In this document: in pieces, positions 15,971 to 25,667 of the stretch | Numbering within the stretch: position 1 is the first letter of the stretch | How the letters are laid out: every line of letters starts with the position of its first letter | Assembly (NCBI RefSeq): GCF_900454495.1 | Contig: NZ_UGSI01000002.1 | Location: 1,523,001 to 1,587,000, forward strand | DNA: 64,000 nt | Direction: 5' to 3' | Origin: Paenibacillus macerans | GTDB lineage: Bacteria > Bacillota > Bacilli > Paenibacillales > Paenibacillaceae | Made by a program: the position numbers and the translations under genes | Notes under the pieces: model-generated | The model's input: the letters and a program-made list of their open reading frames with translations, nothing else | Told to the model about the DNA's origin: nothing | The model's database searches: none

Positions 15971-16274
15971 TAGCGTTCGTGTCTTGGTATCCCTGCATGC
16001 TGCTTTGCACGATTATCCCTCTTGTTCAGGGGGGAGAGGGGGCTAATCACGGCCCAATCATTTTTCCCGGTGTCTCGCCCCATTTCTCCCGTCAGGTCTG
16101 CTTCACTTCTCCAAACCTCCTTCTCACAAACCTGTCTAACGATCTGGAACTAATGATCTCGAACATGTCTGCTGCTCCCAAACCTATTTTCTTCTCCTGA
16201 ATTTACCTTCCTATCTGCTTCCGGATCAAACGGGATAATCGTGCAAAGCGTCCGGACAGCAGATATTGATCTGC
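15971..16274. mobile_element. MITE-like element, copy A (about 300 bp)
   Basis: Inverted repeats TTTGCACGATTATCCC (16004-16019) and GGGATAATCGTGCAAA (16232-16247) bound a pyrimidine-rich interior. The outer left arm TAGCGTTCGTGTCTTGG and right arm TCCGGACAGC..TTGATCTGC are also shared with other copies. The interior reads CCCGTCAGGTCTG, CTCACAAACCTGTCTAACG and similar blocks also found at 30801-31047 and, split by a transposase remnant, at 49325-50182. No open reading frame of its own. Bases 15856-15970 and 16275-16371 show nothing else. Confidence 0.75.
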
Positions 16275-16371
16275 CGATATTTCTTGCCACGATCGGTTAC
16301 CGGCCCTCCCTGTCAAGCGGCCTTGCCCGGCTTCCTTGAAAGTACGCCGGTAGACGTTTCTTGCGCGCACA

Positions 16372-18003
16372 TCACCCCCGCTCCGCCGCCGCTTGCAGCT
16401 CCGAACCCCGGGGCTTCTTCTTGTACTCATTTGGCGTAACCCCCACTTCTTGCTTAAACAGCTTGGAAAAATACGAGTAGTTGGCGTAGCCCACCTTGTT
16501 CGCCACCGCATAAACGGACAGATTGGTCGTTTTGAGCAGCTGCTTGGCTGCCGAAATGCGGACCTGGATGACATAGCTTCCCAGCGAAACGCCCGTTTCT
16601 TTCTTGAACAGCCGGGCCAGGTAATCCGGGTTAAGGTAGACGACTTCCGCCAGGTCGCTCCGGGTCAGCTCATCCCCGTAATGGGCGTGAATATACTGCT
16701 TGATTTCCTCGGCCACGGTTTTCGGCTCGGCGGCGAAATTGCGGTAGGCCATGGCGGTGTTGACCAAATACTTCACATATTCCTCCATGTCCTCAAGCGA
16801 GTGCAGGGATTGCGCCAGCAATTGATCATTGGCCCGCCCGGCGTACAATTTATGCGCTTCGATGCCTTTCATCTTAAGAAAAGCATACACCAGCTGCACG
16901 ATATCGAGCCGGAACAAACTCAGGCTGGCGGTGTCCAGCTTCCTGTGATTCAGCCGGTCCCGGAGATACCGGGACGTTTCCTCCAGAAACGCGGCGGGAT
17001 CATTTTGGTCAAGCAGCTGCTCCAAACGCGCTAAATCCGGCGGAGCATATTCCGGCCTGCTTGGCGCATAATCGCGTTCGGCCAGGTAGATTTGATTGCG
17101 GGTTTTGGCCAGATTTTCGTTCATCGCCACAAGTTGATGCAGGACCGGGCCGATACCCTCCAACTTCCCGGACAACCCAAGGCAGCAGCAAGCGTCGCAT
17201 TTCAGATATTGGCCGGCCCGTTGAATCAAGCAAGCGCACAACCGCTCCAGCGCCGCCGTTTCCGGCGGCCGGTTCCATTTCAGGATGGCGATCCAGTTGT
17301 AGTCTTTGTATTCCAAAATAGTTTCGACGGAAAAACGCGGATCATCCTGCAGCAGCTCATACAGCACATTAAGCAGGGCGAAATCGAACAGCCCTTTCTC
17401 CTCCCGGCCCATGCTGCCGCTAAAGGGAAACAGCTGGATCAACACCGGCTGAAAGAGATCGGTCATACGGTAGGAGAGAGGCTGCTCCTCCATCGCCTGG
17501 GCCACGGCCGCCGGCTTGACGGGTGCGGGTACGCTTAAGCTTACCAGCTTGCGCCAGAAATACTCGACGATTTTGGCCTGGTTTTTCTGCCAGAAGTATC
17601 CCTCCTGAATCGCTTTTTCCTGGTTCTGCTGCTCCTTCGCCCGGGCCGCCGCCTTCTGAATGATCAGCATCAGCTTGTCGAACTCGATCGGCTTGAGAAA
17701 ATATTCGAAGCTCTGCAGTTCGATCGCTTTTTGCGCATAGTTGAAATCGGCGTAATTGGTCAGAAAAATGGCCTGAACGGCGTATTGCTCCTCCCGGATC
17801 CACGCCAGCAGTTCCAGCCCGCTGCCCTGCGGCATTTCGATGTCGGAAATGAGAATTTGCACTGGGTGCTCTTGCAAAATTTCCCGCGCCTGGGCCACGT
17901 TGTTCGCCGTATATACGGTTTCGATGCCCAGCGCCCCCCAGTCGATTTTCTTCTCCAAGGCAGTAACGACATAATAGTCGTCGTCCACAACCAACGCGTT
18001 CAT
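16372..18003 (-). CDS. YesN-type response regulator with AraC DNA-binding domain
   Basis: 543 residues. Receiver domain 1-120 with acidic pocket D7-D9, phospho-acceptor D54 (LISDIEMPQGSG) and K near 104 (YFLKPIEFD). A long middle region without clear motifs is followed by two AraC helix-turn-helix motifs near the C-terminus (LTRSDLAEVVYLNPDYLARL and KVGYANYSYFSKLFKQEVGV). It overlaps the upstream sensor kinase gene by 4 bp (ATGA), so the two are translated together. By analogy with other YesMN pairs it should activate the divergent amylase and ABC importer when oligosaccharide is sensed outside the cell. Confidence 0.9.
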   Translation of the reverse strand: MNALVVDDDYYVVTALEKKIDWGALGIETVYTANNVAQAREILQEHPVQILISDIEMPQGSGLELLAWIREEQYAVQAIFLTNYADFNYAQKAIELQSFEYFLKPIEFDKLMLIIQKAAARAKEQQNQEKAIQEGYFWQKNQAKIVEYFWRKLVSLSVPAPVKPAAVAQAMEEQPLSYRMTDLFQPVLIQLFPFSGSMGREEKGLFDFALLNVLYELLQDDPRFSVETILEYKDYNWIAILKWNRPPETAALERLCACLIQRAGQYLKCDACCCLGLSGKLEGIGPVLHQLVAMNENLAKTRNQIYLAERDYAPSRPEYAPPDLARLEQLLDQNDPAAFLEETSRYLRDRLNHRKLDTASLSLFRLDIVQLVYAFLKMKGIEAHKLYAGRANDQLLAQSLHSLEDMEEYVKYLVNTAMAYRNFAAEPKTVAEEIKQYIHAHYGDELTRSDLAEVVYLNPDYLARLFKKETGVSLGSYVIQVRISAAKQLLKTTNLSVYAVANKVGYANYSYFSKLFKQEVGVTPNEYKKKPRGSELQAAAERG

Positions 18004-19748
18004 AAGGCCACACTCCTGTTCGTTCCCGCCGCCACGTTGGCCGGGAGGGATAAAATTACGCAGGCGCCGCCGTCCTCCTTGTTGAAGAACGATACTGCCG
18101 CTTGTTTATCGTAAAGGGAGTCCAGTCTCTGCAGCGTGTTCATGATCCCGATACGGGTGCCCGCCGTTTGTTCCAAGGAAACCCCGCTTTGCAATTTCTC
18201 CAGAATATCCGGCGGGAACCCGGGCCCGGTATCGGAGATGCGAATCACGAGGCGCTCTTCCCCGGCGTCCAGCTGCAGGCCGGCCGCAAGCTCGATCCGC
18301 GCTTCCGCAACCCGGGACACCGCATATTTGACCGCGTTCTCCACGAATGTCTGCAGAACGAGCGGCGGGATTTCGGTTTCCGCCAAATTTTCCTCCTGTT
18401 CGATCCGGTAGGCCAGGGCATTTTGATAACGGTGCTGCTGGATCTCGAGATAAATCCGCACATGCTCGATTTCGTCCCCCAGCTTGACGAAGTCCCCGTC
18501 GTTTTGGAAGATGTAGCGGAAATATTTCGCGGTCGACAGCGCCATCCGTTCGATTTCCTCGTGCATTTGCATTTGCGCCATGCTGTAGATGGACGTCAGG
18601 CAATTCAAGAAAAAATGCGGCTTGATCTGCAGCTTCATATAATCGAGCTGAATCCGCTGCTTTTCCAGCTCCCGTTCGTACAGGTCGATTTTGAATTTTT
18701 TGATCTGCCCGATCAGGTTTAAAAACTGCTTGTTCGCTTTCTCCAGCTCAATGATTTTGCTGCCCTGAAACTCCAGCGGTTCGCCTTCTTCTGTCCAAAA
18801 CGCCAGGTTATAGGAAAAGTTTTTGATCGGCCGCAGCACCTTGTTCCGGAAATACAGCAAAATGAACCCCAGGCTGCAGGTAATGATCACGGCCAAAAGC
18901 AGGATCAACAGCTGGGCGATCATGATTTTTTCAAAGGTTCCGAACTGGATGACCAGCTTGACGTGAAAAGTAGCGTTCGTGAACTGCCCATTCACTGTCG
19001 TTCCGGCCTGGAACAGGCCCGGGGAGGAAGAGGCCTGCGGAACATCGTTCAGCACCTGGCCCCTGTTGGAAACCGGACTGGTGATGCTCTGTCCGTTCTC
19101 GGCGATCAGGGACACGAAGCCGTTCTCCCCGAGATTTATCTCGCGCAGGGGGCGGATCAGGTTATCCGCGGAAACCAGGCTGATCATGTAGCTGTCGTAA
19201 TAAGGCACAATGTTCGTAATGTAAAACTTACCGTTGACCCGAACCGGCGTCCATTTGGAATAGAGCTTTTCGTAAACGTTCCGATCCTGCCTGGCGTTGG
19301 CGATAATCTGTTCCTTCAGCGCCTGGTAATCCGAATAGGAGATGCTGATCGGAGCGCAATTGAGAAAAAACGACTGCTTCTTTAAATACACGAAAAAATT
19401 GTATTCCTGTCCGTAATTTTTTTGCAGCTCGGTAAACCGTTTATGCAGATTTTCGTTCGCCTCGAAAAACTCCCGGCTGTTCATCGGGCTCGTAGTCATC
19501 GCCTTCAGGCTTTCGTCGTTGGCCAGCGTCCACCCGGTGTAGTGATTGATGTAGGCAAAGTCATGGTTGATGCGGTCCAGGTACAAGCCGGCCGTATCCT
19601 GCAAATACCGCGTGGCCTGCTGTTTGACGATCGAGATCGCGGAAATGCTGATGGCAAAGTCCAGGATAAGAACGATGAAGGAAATCAGAAACATGATGTT
19701 CACGTAATGCCGGAGCGGATACTGTTTGTTTTCCGTTGGTTTGGCCAT
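18000..19748 (-). CDS. YesM-type sensor histidine kinase
   Basis: 582 residues. Membrane segments at about 17-38 and 277-300 enclose a roughly 235-residue extracellular sensing domain (Cache-like). HAMP region about 300-350 (NKVLRPIKNF). The His_kinase domain has the phospho-accepting H378 in MKLQIKPHFFLNCLTSIYSM, and the ATPase domain shows the N box FVENAVKYAV, the G1 box DTGPGF and the G2 region GIGIMNTLQRL. Belongs to the YesM/LytS class that pairs with YesN regulators. Divergent from the secreted amylase. The ligand is probably a starch-derived or related oligosaccharide, or the loaded binding protein; inferred from context only. Confidence 0.9.
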   Translation of the reverse strand: MAKPTENKQYPLRHYVNIMFLISFIVLILDFAISISAISIVKQQATRYLQDTAGLYLDRINHDFAYINHYTGWTLANDESLKAMTTSPMNSREFFEANENLHKRFTELQKNYGQEYNFFVYLKKQSFFLNCAPISISYSDYQALKEQIIANARQDRNVYEKLYSKWTPVRVNGKFYITNIVPYYDSYMISLVSADNLIRPLREINLGENGFVSLIAENGQSITSPVSNRGQVLNDVPQASSSPGLFQAGTTVNGQFTNATFHVKLVIQFGTFEKIMIAQLLILLLAVIITCSLGFILLYFRNKVLRPIKNFSYNLAFWTEEGEPLEFQGSKIIELEKANKQFLNLIGQIKKFKIDLYERELEKQRIQLDYMKLQIKPHFFLNCLTSIYSMAQMQMHEEIERMALSTAKYFRYIFQNDGDFVKLGDEIEHVRIYLEIQQHRYQNALAYRIEQEENLAETEIPPLVLQTFVENAVKYAVSRVAEARIELAAGLQLDAGEERLVIRISDTGPGFPPDILEKLQSGVSLEQTAGTRIGIMNTLQRLDSLYDKQAAVSFFNKEDGGACVILSLPANVAAGTNRSVAL

Positions 19749-20042
19749 GGCTTCCTAGTCGCCGCATCCTTTCCCGCGCTTAGCTTTTCTATGAATGCGC
19801 TTTTACGGAGGTTTAACCCTATTATAAAACCTTTGGCCGAAAAAAGAATACGTGAGTCCATGCGGTTTGCGGGAAAAGTCCGGAAAGTGCAAACGAAGGT
19901 CTGAATTGCATTATGATTTTTCCGGCCGTAACCATTTATACTGAAGGTGTCCAAAACTACTTACAACATTTGGATTCACAGGCTAAAATACACTTTCGAG
20001 GATGGGAGCAGGCGGCTTTCATTCTGAAACGGGGGATGATGC

Positions 20043-20124
20043 ATGAAAAAGCTGAACGACATGGGGCTGGAAATTGCTGAAGATCCGTACCGAAGCGTAC
20101 AACCGGTATATAGGTGCGGAATAA
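20043..20124 (+). pseudogene. Relic of an ABC solute-binding protein C-terminus
   Basis: ATG 20043 reads KKLNDMGLE, and after a one-base shift the sequence reads LLKIRTEAYNRYIGAE and ends TAA 20122-20124. This matches the C-terminus of the binding protein encoded at 23977-25596 (KKLNDMGLDKLMKIRTAAYD), both in protein and in much of the DNA. It is the tail of a lost paralogous gene directly before the amylase. The rest of 19749-20139 holds the divergent promoters, which could not be assigned precisely. Confidence 0.7.
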
Positions 20125-20139
20125 AAGGAGATGGTCAAA

Positions 20140-21915
20140 ATGGCAAGACGTTTTAAGGCGTTTACGGCATCCGTAGTGGCGGTGCTTATGGCAGCGGTAT
20201 TTATGGCGGGCAATTTCGCGTATATTCAGCCCGTCCGCGCGGCGAGCCTAGAGGGCGTAACGCAGGCCGCCGGCCCGGTCCCGGACGGCTCGCTGCGGGT
20301 CCACTATCAGCGCGCCGATCAGCAATACGGCCATATGGGCCTGTGGTTGTGGGGCGACGTAAAGACGCCGTCCGAGCAGGCCGGCAACTGGCCGGGCGGG
20401 GCGGCCGCTTTTGACGGCAACCAAACCACAAGCTACGGGGCTTATCTCGACATCCCGCTCAAGGATAATGCCGCTCATCTTAATTTCATCGTGGTCGACA
20501 AGACGAACGGGGTCAAGGAGGGCGGCGATAAGTACGTCGCGTTGACGGCGTCGGGGCCGAAGGAAGTATGGATCAAGGAAGGTTCGGATGAGGTGTATCT
20601 CCAGGAGCCGTCCGGGCCGCCTACCGGCGGGCCGGAAGACAGTCAGGCTAATTTTCCCGCATGGTCGCAGGATTCCGTGATTTACGAAGTCAATGTCCGG
20701 CAGTTTACGAAAGAAGGCACTTTCGCGGCGTTCGAAGCGCATTTGCCGCGGCTTAAGGAGCTTGGCGCGGAGATTTTGTGGTTGATGCCGATCCACCCGA
20801 TCTCGCAGGAGAAGCGGGTCGGCACGTTAGGATCGTATTATTCGGTCGCGGACTATAAGGCAGTGAATCCGGAGTTCGGGACGATGGACGATTTCCAGCA
20901 CCTGGTGGACAAAGCGCACGACATGGGCTTTAAGGTGATGCTGGATTGGGTGGCCAACCACACCGGCTGGGATCACCCGTGGATACAAAATAAATCGTGG
21001 TACGTGACCGACGCCGGCGGCAACATCGTCGCTCCGGAAGGCTGGTCGGACGCCGCCGAGCTGAATTACGACAATCGCGACATGCGCGCGGCGATGATCG
21101 ACGCCATGGTTTATTGGGTAAGGGAAGCGGACATCGACGGCTTCCGGGCCGATTTCGCCTCCGGCGCGCCGCAGGATTTCTGGGAGACGGCGCGGCGGGA
21201 ACTGGATCGAATCAAGCCGGTTTACATGTTGGCCGAGGACGATACCCAAATTGGATTGCTGCGGCAAGCCTTCAACTCGAACTATAATATGGGGCTGTTC
21301 TACAATATCATGAAGCAGATTCCGGGCGGGGGAGTCAGCGCCGCGGATGTCAAAGCTTTTTTGGAGGCCCAGGCGAAAAAATACCCTAGAGGCGCTTACC
21401 CGATGAATTACATTACCAACCATGATGCGAACTCGTGGGAAGGCACCGCCTCCGAAATGTTCGGCGGAGCGGAGAACCTGATGGCCGCGCTTAGCTTTAC
21501 CGTGCCCAGCATGCCGTTGATCTACTCAGGCCAGGAAGCGGGCCTGAACAAACGGCTGCAGTTTTTCGAAAAGGATGAGATCGACTGGAGCGATCTGTCC
21601 AAGCAGGATTTTTATAAGCGGCTGATTCAAACCAAACGGGAAAATCCGGCGCTGTGGAACGGCAATGCAGGCGGGCCGATCAAATATTTGGCGGCGGACG
21701 ACGGGCAGGTGCTGGCGTTTGAGCGGGAGAAAGACGGGAACAAGGTGTTCGTGCTCCTCAACCTGTCGGGGACGGCGCGCACGGCGGCCGTTCGGGCCGG
21801 AGCTTCCGCCGGCCGCTATTATGATGTTTTCGGGCAATCTTACACGGATATCGGGGCTGAGCAGAGCTTTACGCTGGCGCCGTGGGGATATCGCATTTTC
21901 GCAAAGTCCGAATAG
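20140..21915 (+). CDS. Secreted GH13 amylase with pullulanase-type starch-binding domain
   Basis: 591 residues from ATG 20140; AAAAGGAG at 20123-20130 gives good spacing, whereas ATG 20131 abuts it. Signal peptide MARRFKAFTASVVAVLMAAV ends near VRAA. Residues about 45-155 resemble the pullulanase-associated CBM41 module (SLRVHYQRADQQYGHMGLWL, GNWPGG). The GH13 barrel follows: VIYEVNVRQF, MLDWVANHTGWDHPW, nucleophile D338 in DGFRADF, acid E366 in MLAEDD, and D429 in TNHDAN. A short beta C-domain ends the protein. Likely cuts external alpha-glucans to oligosaccharides for the importer encoded next. Divergent from YesMN. Exact product specificity is uncertain. Confidence 0.88.
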   Translation: MARRFKAFTASVVAVLMAAVFMAGNFAYIQPVRAASLEGVTQAAGPVPDGSLRVHYQRADQQYGHMGLWLWGDVKTPSEQAGNWPGGAAAFDGNQTTSYGAYLDIPLKDNAAHLNFIVVDKTNGVKEGGDKYVALTASGPKEVWIKEGSDEVYLQEPSGPPTGGPEDSQANFPAWSQDSVIYEVNVRQFTKEGTFAAFEAHLPRLKELGAEILWLMPIHPISQEKRVGTLGSYYSVADYKAVNPEFGTMDDFQHLVDKAHDMGFKVMLDWVANHTGWDHPWIQNKSWYVTDAGGNIVAPEGWSDAAELNYDNRDMRAAMIDAMVYWVREADIDGFRADFASGAPQDFWETARRELDRIKPVYMLAEDDTQIGLLRQAFNSNYNMGLFYNIMKQIPGGGVSAADVKAFLEAQAKKYPRGAYPMNYITNHDANSWEGTASEMFGGAENLMAALSFTVPSMPLIYSGQEAGLNKRLQFFEKDEIDWSDLSKQDFYKRLIQTKRENPALWNGNAGGPIKYLAADDGQVLAFEREKDGNKVFVLLNLSGTARTAAVRAGASAGRYYDVFGQSYTDIGAEQSFTLAPWGYRIFAKSE

Positions 21916-21940
21916 TGACAATAATAGTCCAGTTTACGTT

Positions 21941-21974
21941 ATCGCCCTCTTCCGGCCGGGAGAGGGCGATTTTG
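21941..21974 (+). terminator. Hairpin terminator after the amylase
   Basis: ATCGCCCTCT (21941-21950) pairs with AGAGGGCGAT (21961-21970), then TTTTG. May attenuate between amylase and importer genes. Confidence 0.75.
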
Positions 21975-22087
21975 TGCGAGCGCATGATCAGGCGAAAAAA
22001 AGTCCGGTTAGCGCCTGTTTCCGGTCCGGTAAACGCGCCAGGCGGGGCTTTATACTTAGGTTGTTGGAAGAGTAAGGAGGGGATGTC

Positions 22088-23011
22088 ATGAAATCCGGTT
22101 CTCCCGGCCTGGGGCGGACGCTCGGCCGGGTCAAACGCAACGGAGGACTTTATTTGCTGCTGTTGCCCGCGTTTGTGCTTACGCTGCTGTTTGCGTACAA
22201 ACCGATGTACGGGGTGCTTATCGCCTTCAAGGACTACAGTCCGGCTTTGGGGATCGGGGACAGTCCGTGGGCGGGATTCAAGCATTTCGAGAAATTTTTC
22301 AACTCGTATCAATTTTTCACGACGATTAAAAACACAATTGTGATCAGCCTGTACAGCATCGCCACGTTTCCGATTCCGATCGTGCTGGCCTTGATGGTTA
22401 ACCAGATGCGCCCAAACCGGTTCCGGCGTTTTTTCCAGACGGTCTCGTACATGCCGCATTTCATCTCGACGGTCGTTATGGTCGGGCTGATGCTTATATT
22501 GCTCTCCCCAAGCACCGGGCTCGTCGGCAATCTGTACAAATTGTTCGGCGCCGAAGCGCCCGATCTGATAGGCTCGGCCGCCTGGTTCAGCAGCTTGTAC
22601 GTCTGGTCGGACGTGTGGCAGCATGTCGGGTGGGACAGCATCATTTTTATCGCTGCGCTGTCCACGGTCGATCCGAGCTTGTACGAGGCGGCCACGGTCG
22701 ACGGGGCCAGCCGCTGGCACAAAATCCGTTACATCGATCTTCCGATGCTGATGCCGACGGCGATTACGCTGCTGATTTTGCGGGTCGGCGGACTGCTTGG
22801 GGTCGGGTTTGAAAAGGTGTACCTGATGCAAAACGACCTGAACATTACCGCCAGCGAAATTTTGTCCACGTACATTTACAAAATCGGGCTGCTGAGCAGC
22901 CAGTACAGCTTTTCCTCGGCCGTTAACCTGTTCAACACCGTGATCAATTTCTTGCTGCTCATTCTGGTGAACCAGATCTCCAAAAAATACAGCGAGAACA
23001 GTCTTTGGTAA
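22088..23011 (+). CDS. ABC sugar importer permease 1 (LplB-like)
   Basis: 307 residues, six membrane segments. Opens with LYLLLLPAFVLTLLFAYKPM and YGVLIAFKDYSP, the hallmark of LplB/YtcP-type oligosaccharide permeases. The EAA loop near residue 200 reads YEAATVDGASRWHKIRYIDL. Ribosome site AAGGAGGGG precedes ATG. Forms a heterodimer with the next gene product and takes solute from the lipoprotein at 23977. No ATPase gene is present, as is usual: a shared MsmX-type ATPase elsewhere would power it. Confidence 0.92.
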   Translation: MKSGSPGLGRTLGRVKRNGGLYLLLLPAFVLTLLFAYKPMYGVLIAFKDYSPALGIGDSPWAGFKHFEKFFNSYQFFTTIKNTIVISLYSIATFPIPIVLALMVNQMRPNRFRRFFQTVSYMPHFISTVVMVGLMLILLSPSTGLVGNLYKLFGAEAPDLIGSAAWFSSLYVWSDVWQHVGWDSIIFIAALSTVDPSLYEAATVDGASRWHKIRYIDLPMLMPTAITLLILRVGGLLGVGFEKVYLMQNDLNITASEILSTYIYKIGLLSSQYSFSSAVNLFNTVINFLLLILVNQISKKYSENSLW

Positions 23012-23026
23012 AGGAGGGAAAAGAAC

Positions 23027-23947
23027 ATGGAATCAGGGCATCCGGAAGCAAGTCCGGCCGCGCAGCCGGTCAACAACCGATCCTCCGACAAGGTGATGGA
23101 GGTGGCGCTGTATGTATTCGCGGTCTTGTTTCTGATCATTTTGATGTATCCGCTTTATTTTATCGTCGTCGCCTCCTTCAGCGATCCGTCCGCGGTGGCG
23201 AACGGGCAGGTGTGGTTTTATCCCAAGGGCTTCACGCTGGACGGGTACAAGGAGCTGCTGAAGCACGAAAATATTTGGATCGGCTACCGGAACACGATTT
23301 TGTATACTGTAGTTGGCACGGCCATCGGCCTGATCGTCAACGTTTCGGCGGCTTATGCGCTGTCGCGCAAAGACCTCGTTGGACGGAAATTTCTCTCTTT
23401 GTTTTTTATCTTTACGATGTTTTTCAGCGGCGGGCTGATTCCTACCTTTCTAACGGTCCGCGATTTCCACCTGTACGATACGTTTCTGGTCATGGTTCTG
23501 CCGTTTTCCGTCATCGTGTACGACATCATCGTCGCCAGGACCTTTTTTCAGTCGAGCATTCCCGAGGATTTGTGGGAGGCGGCGCAAATCGACGGCTGCG
23601 GCAACCTCCGTTATTTCGTCCAAATCGTGCTGCCGCTGTCCAAGGCGATCATCGCGGTGCTGGGACTTTGGATCGCCGTCGGCTACTGGAACTCTTATTT
23701 CAATGCCTTGATTTATTTGAAAAATCCCGACCTGCATCCGCTGCAGTTGATCCTGCGGAACATTCTGATCACGAACCAGATGCAGTCCGGCATGGGCACC
23801 GGCGAAGCCGCGCAAATCGCGCTCCGGCTGGCCAACCTGATGCGCTATTCCGTCATCATCGTCGCCACCGTGCCGATCATGTGCGTATACCCCTTCCTGC
23901 AAAAATACTTCAACCAGGGAGTCATGATCGGCGCGGTAAAAAGTTAG
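23027..23947 (+). CDS. ABC sugar importer permease 2 (carbohydrate MalG-type)
   Basis: 306 residues with six membrane segments starting at VALYVFAVLFLIILMYPLYF. The EAA motif is WEAAQIDGCGNLRYFVQIVL. The C-terminus (QKYFNQGVMIGAVKS) is typical of the YtcP group. It starts 15 bp after permease 1, with AAAGGAGGG, so they are one operon. A short cytoplasmic N-terminus carries no extra domain. Confidence 0.92.
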   Translation: MESGHPEASPAAQPVNNRSSDKVMEVALYVFAVLFLIILMYPLYFIVVASFSDPSAVANGQVWFYPKGFTLDGYKELLKHENIWIGYRNTILYTVVGTAIGLIVNVSAAYALSRKDLVGRKFLSLFFIFTMFFSGGLIPTFLTVRDFHLYDTFLVMVLPFSVIVYDIIVARTFFQSSIPEDLWEAAQIDGCGNLRYFVQIVLPLSKAIIAVLGLWIAVGYWNSYFNALIYLKNPDLHPLQLILRNILITNQMQSGMGTGEAAQIALRLANLMRYSVIIVATVPIMCVYPFLQKYFNQGVMIGAVKS

Positions 23948-23976
23948 TACAAACCAATGATTAAGGGGGATGCTCT

Positions 23977-25596
23977 ATGAACAAACAAGCCGGTAAATTT
24001 GCGGCGAAAAAATGGGTGCCGCTGCTGCTCGCGGCTGCGCTGGCCTTCGGACTCGCCGGCTGCGGCGGCGGCAATGCCGGGAACGCTGGCAGCTCCAAGC
24101 CGGACGCGGCGGGCAATTTCAACAAGGAAGGCCTGCCGATCGTAAACGAACCCGTAACACTTAAGGTGCTAACCATGCGCTGGGGCAATATGGGGGATAC
24201 GTTCACCCAAAACCAGTGGCTCAAGGACCTGGAGACGAACACAAACGTTAAAATCGAATGGCAGGTCGTGTCCTCCAACGACTGGGGCGAACAGAAATCG
24301 ATCATGCTGGCTAGCGGCTCGCTGCCGGACATCATCCTGGGCGATCAGACCTTTTCCGATTCCGATATCGTCAACAACTTAAGTTACTTCCGCCCGCTCG
24401 ACGATTACATCGACCAGTACATGCCGAACCTCAAGGCGGCGATGGAGGAGACCCCGGAGCTGAAAAAAATCAGCACATTCCCGGACGGCAAAATCTACTC
24501 CCTGCCAACCCGGCTGCCTTCGCGCCCGAAAACGAAAAACCAGCCGGTGATCAACAAAGTCTGGCTCGACAAATTGGGGCTGCAGGTTCCCGATACGGTC
24601 GACGATCTTTACAACGTGCTGAAAGCGTTTAAGGAGCGGGACCCGAACGGCAACGGGAAGCAGGATGAGATTCCCTATACCGAAACCGGGCTGGCCCCGG
24701 ATTTCCTGAATCCGTTCGGCATCACCGACATCAACGCCAACAGCATGCTGGTGAAGGACGGCAAACCCGTCTTTTACCCGGTCAGCGAGGAATACAAGGA
24801 AGGCCTCAAATACGCGCATAAACTGTACGCGGAGGGCTTGATCGACAAAGAGCTGTTCACCCAGGACGCCACGATGACATCGGCCAAGCAGCAAAACGCC
24901 GATGTTCCGATCGTCGGGTTTACGAACCAGTGGACGCCGGACGCGGTATTCGGCAAATGGAACGGTCAATACGCGGCCATTCCGCCGCTCGCCGGGCCGG
25001 ACGGGAAACGTTACAATCCGGGCAATCCGAACGGGATGAGCTTTAACCGCAACGAACTGCTGATCACGACGTCGTGCAAATATCCGGAGGTGGCCGCCCG
25101 CTGGGCCGACCAGTTCTACACTAACGAAGCGAGCATTCAAAATTTCTGGGGCGCGATCGGCACGGTCATCCGGAAAAACGACGACGGAACCTACACGCTG
25201 ATGGACCCGCCCGAAGGCACCAGCGCCGATGCCTGGTACTGGGAGCAGTCTTTGCGCGATTTCGGCCCGAAATACGTCAGCCCGTCCTTCGAGAAAAACA
25301 TCGTCCTGAACCCCGAAGCCGGCGACGGTCTGAAGCTGGAGATCGACAAAATGGGCAGCGAATACGTCACTACGCCGTTCCCGAACGTCATGTATACGGC
25401 CGAGGAATTCCAGGAGCTGCCGACCCTGACGACCGATATCGACAGTTATGTGGCGGCGATGCGCGCCCAGTGGGTTACGAAAGGCGGCATCGATGAAGAA
25501 TGGGAGGCTTACGTGAAGAAGCTGAACGACATGGGCCTGGACAAACTGATGAAAATCCGCACCGCCGCGTACGACCGCTATATGAACGTGAAATAA
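23977..25596 (+). CDS. Extracellular solute-binding lipoprotein
   Basis: 539 residues. Lipoprotein signal: KKWVPLLLAAALAFGLAGC with lipidated C29, followed by a Gly/Asn/Ser linker. The body is a large cluster-D/LipO-type binding protein (VTLKVLTMRWGNMGDTFTQN, SGSLPDIILGDQ, WLDKLGLQVPDTVDDLYNVL, DPNGNGKQDEIPYTE). It belongs to the same operon as the two permeases and should deliver oligosaccharides made by the upstream amylase. A relic of a second such gene lies before the amylase. The terminator follows 24 bp after the stop. Confidence 0.92.
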   Translation: MNKQAGKFAAKKWVPLLLAAALAFGLAGCGGGNAGNAGSSKPDAAGNFNKEGLPIVNEPVTLKVLTMRWGNMGDTFTQNQWLKDLETNTNVKIEWQVVSSNDWGEQKSIMLASGSLPDIILGDQTFSDSDIVNNLSYFRPLDDYIDQYMPNLKAAMEETPELKKISTFPDGKIYSLPTRLPSRPKTKNQPVINKVWLDKLGLQVPDTVDDLYNVLKAFKERDPNGNGKQDEIPYTETGLAPDFLNPFGITDINANSMLVKDGKPVFYPVSEEYKEGLKYAHKLYAEGLIDKELFTQDATMTSAKQQNADVPIVGFTNQWTPDAVFGKWNGQYAAIPPLAGPDGKRYNPGNPNGMSFNRNELLITTSCKYPEVAARWADQFYTNEASIQNFWGAIGTVIRKNDDGTYTLMDPPEGTSADAWYWEQSLRDFGPKYVSPSFEKNIVLNPEAGDGLKLEIDKMGSEYVTTPFPNVMYTAEEFQELPTLTTDIDSYVAAMRAQWVTKGGIDEEWEAYVKKLNDMGLDKLMKIRTAAYDRYMNVK

Positions 25597-25620
25597 ACGG
25601 CGGCGCGGCTGTAAGATTAT

Positions 25621-25667
25621 AACGCCTTGACCTTAGAAGAGAATGATCTAAGGTCAGGGCGTTTTTC
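25621..25667 (+). terminator. Strong terminator of the ABC operon
   Basis: AACGCCTTGACCTTAGA pairs with TCTAAGGTCAGGGCGTT, then TTTTCC; about 16-bp stem. Confidence 0.88.

Noticed and set aside
22615..23964. Overlapping frames within the permease genes
   Set aside because: They are Arg-rich alternate frames over well-conserved permeases.
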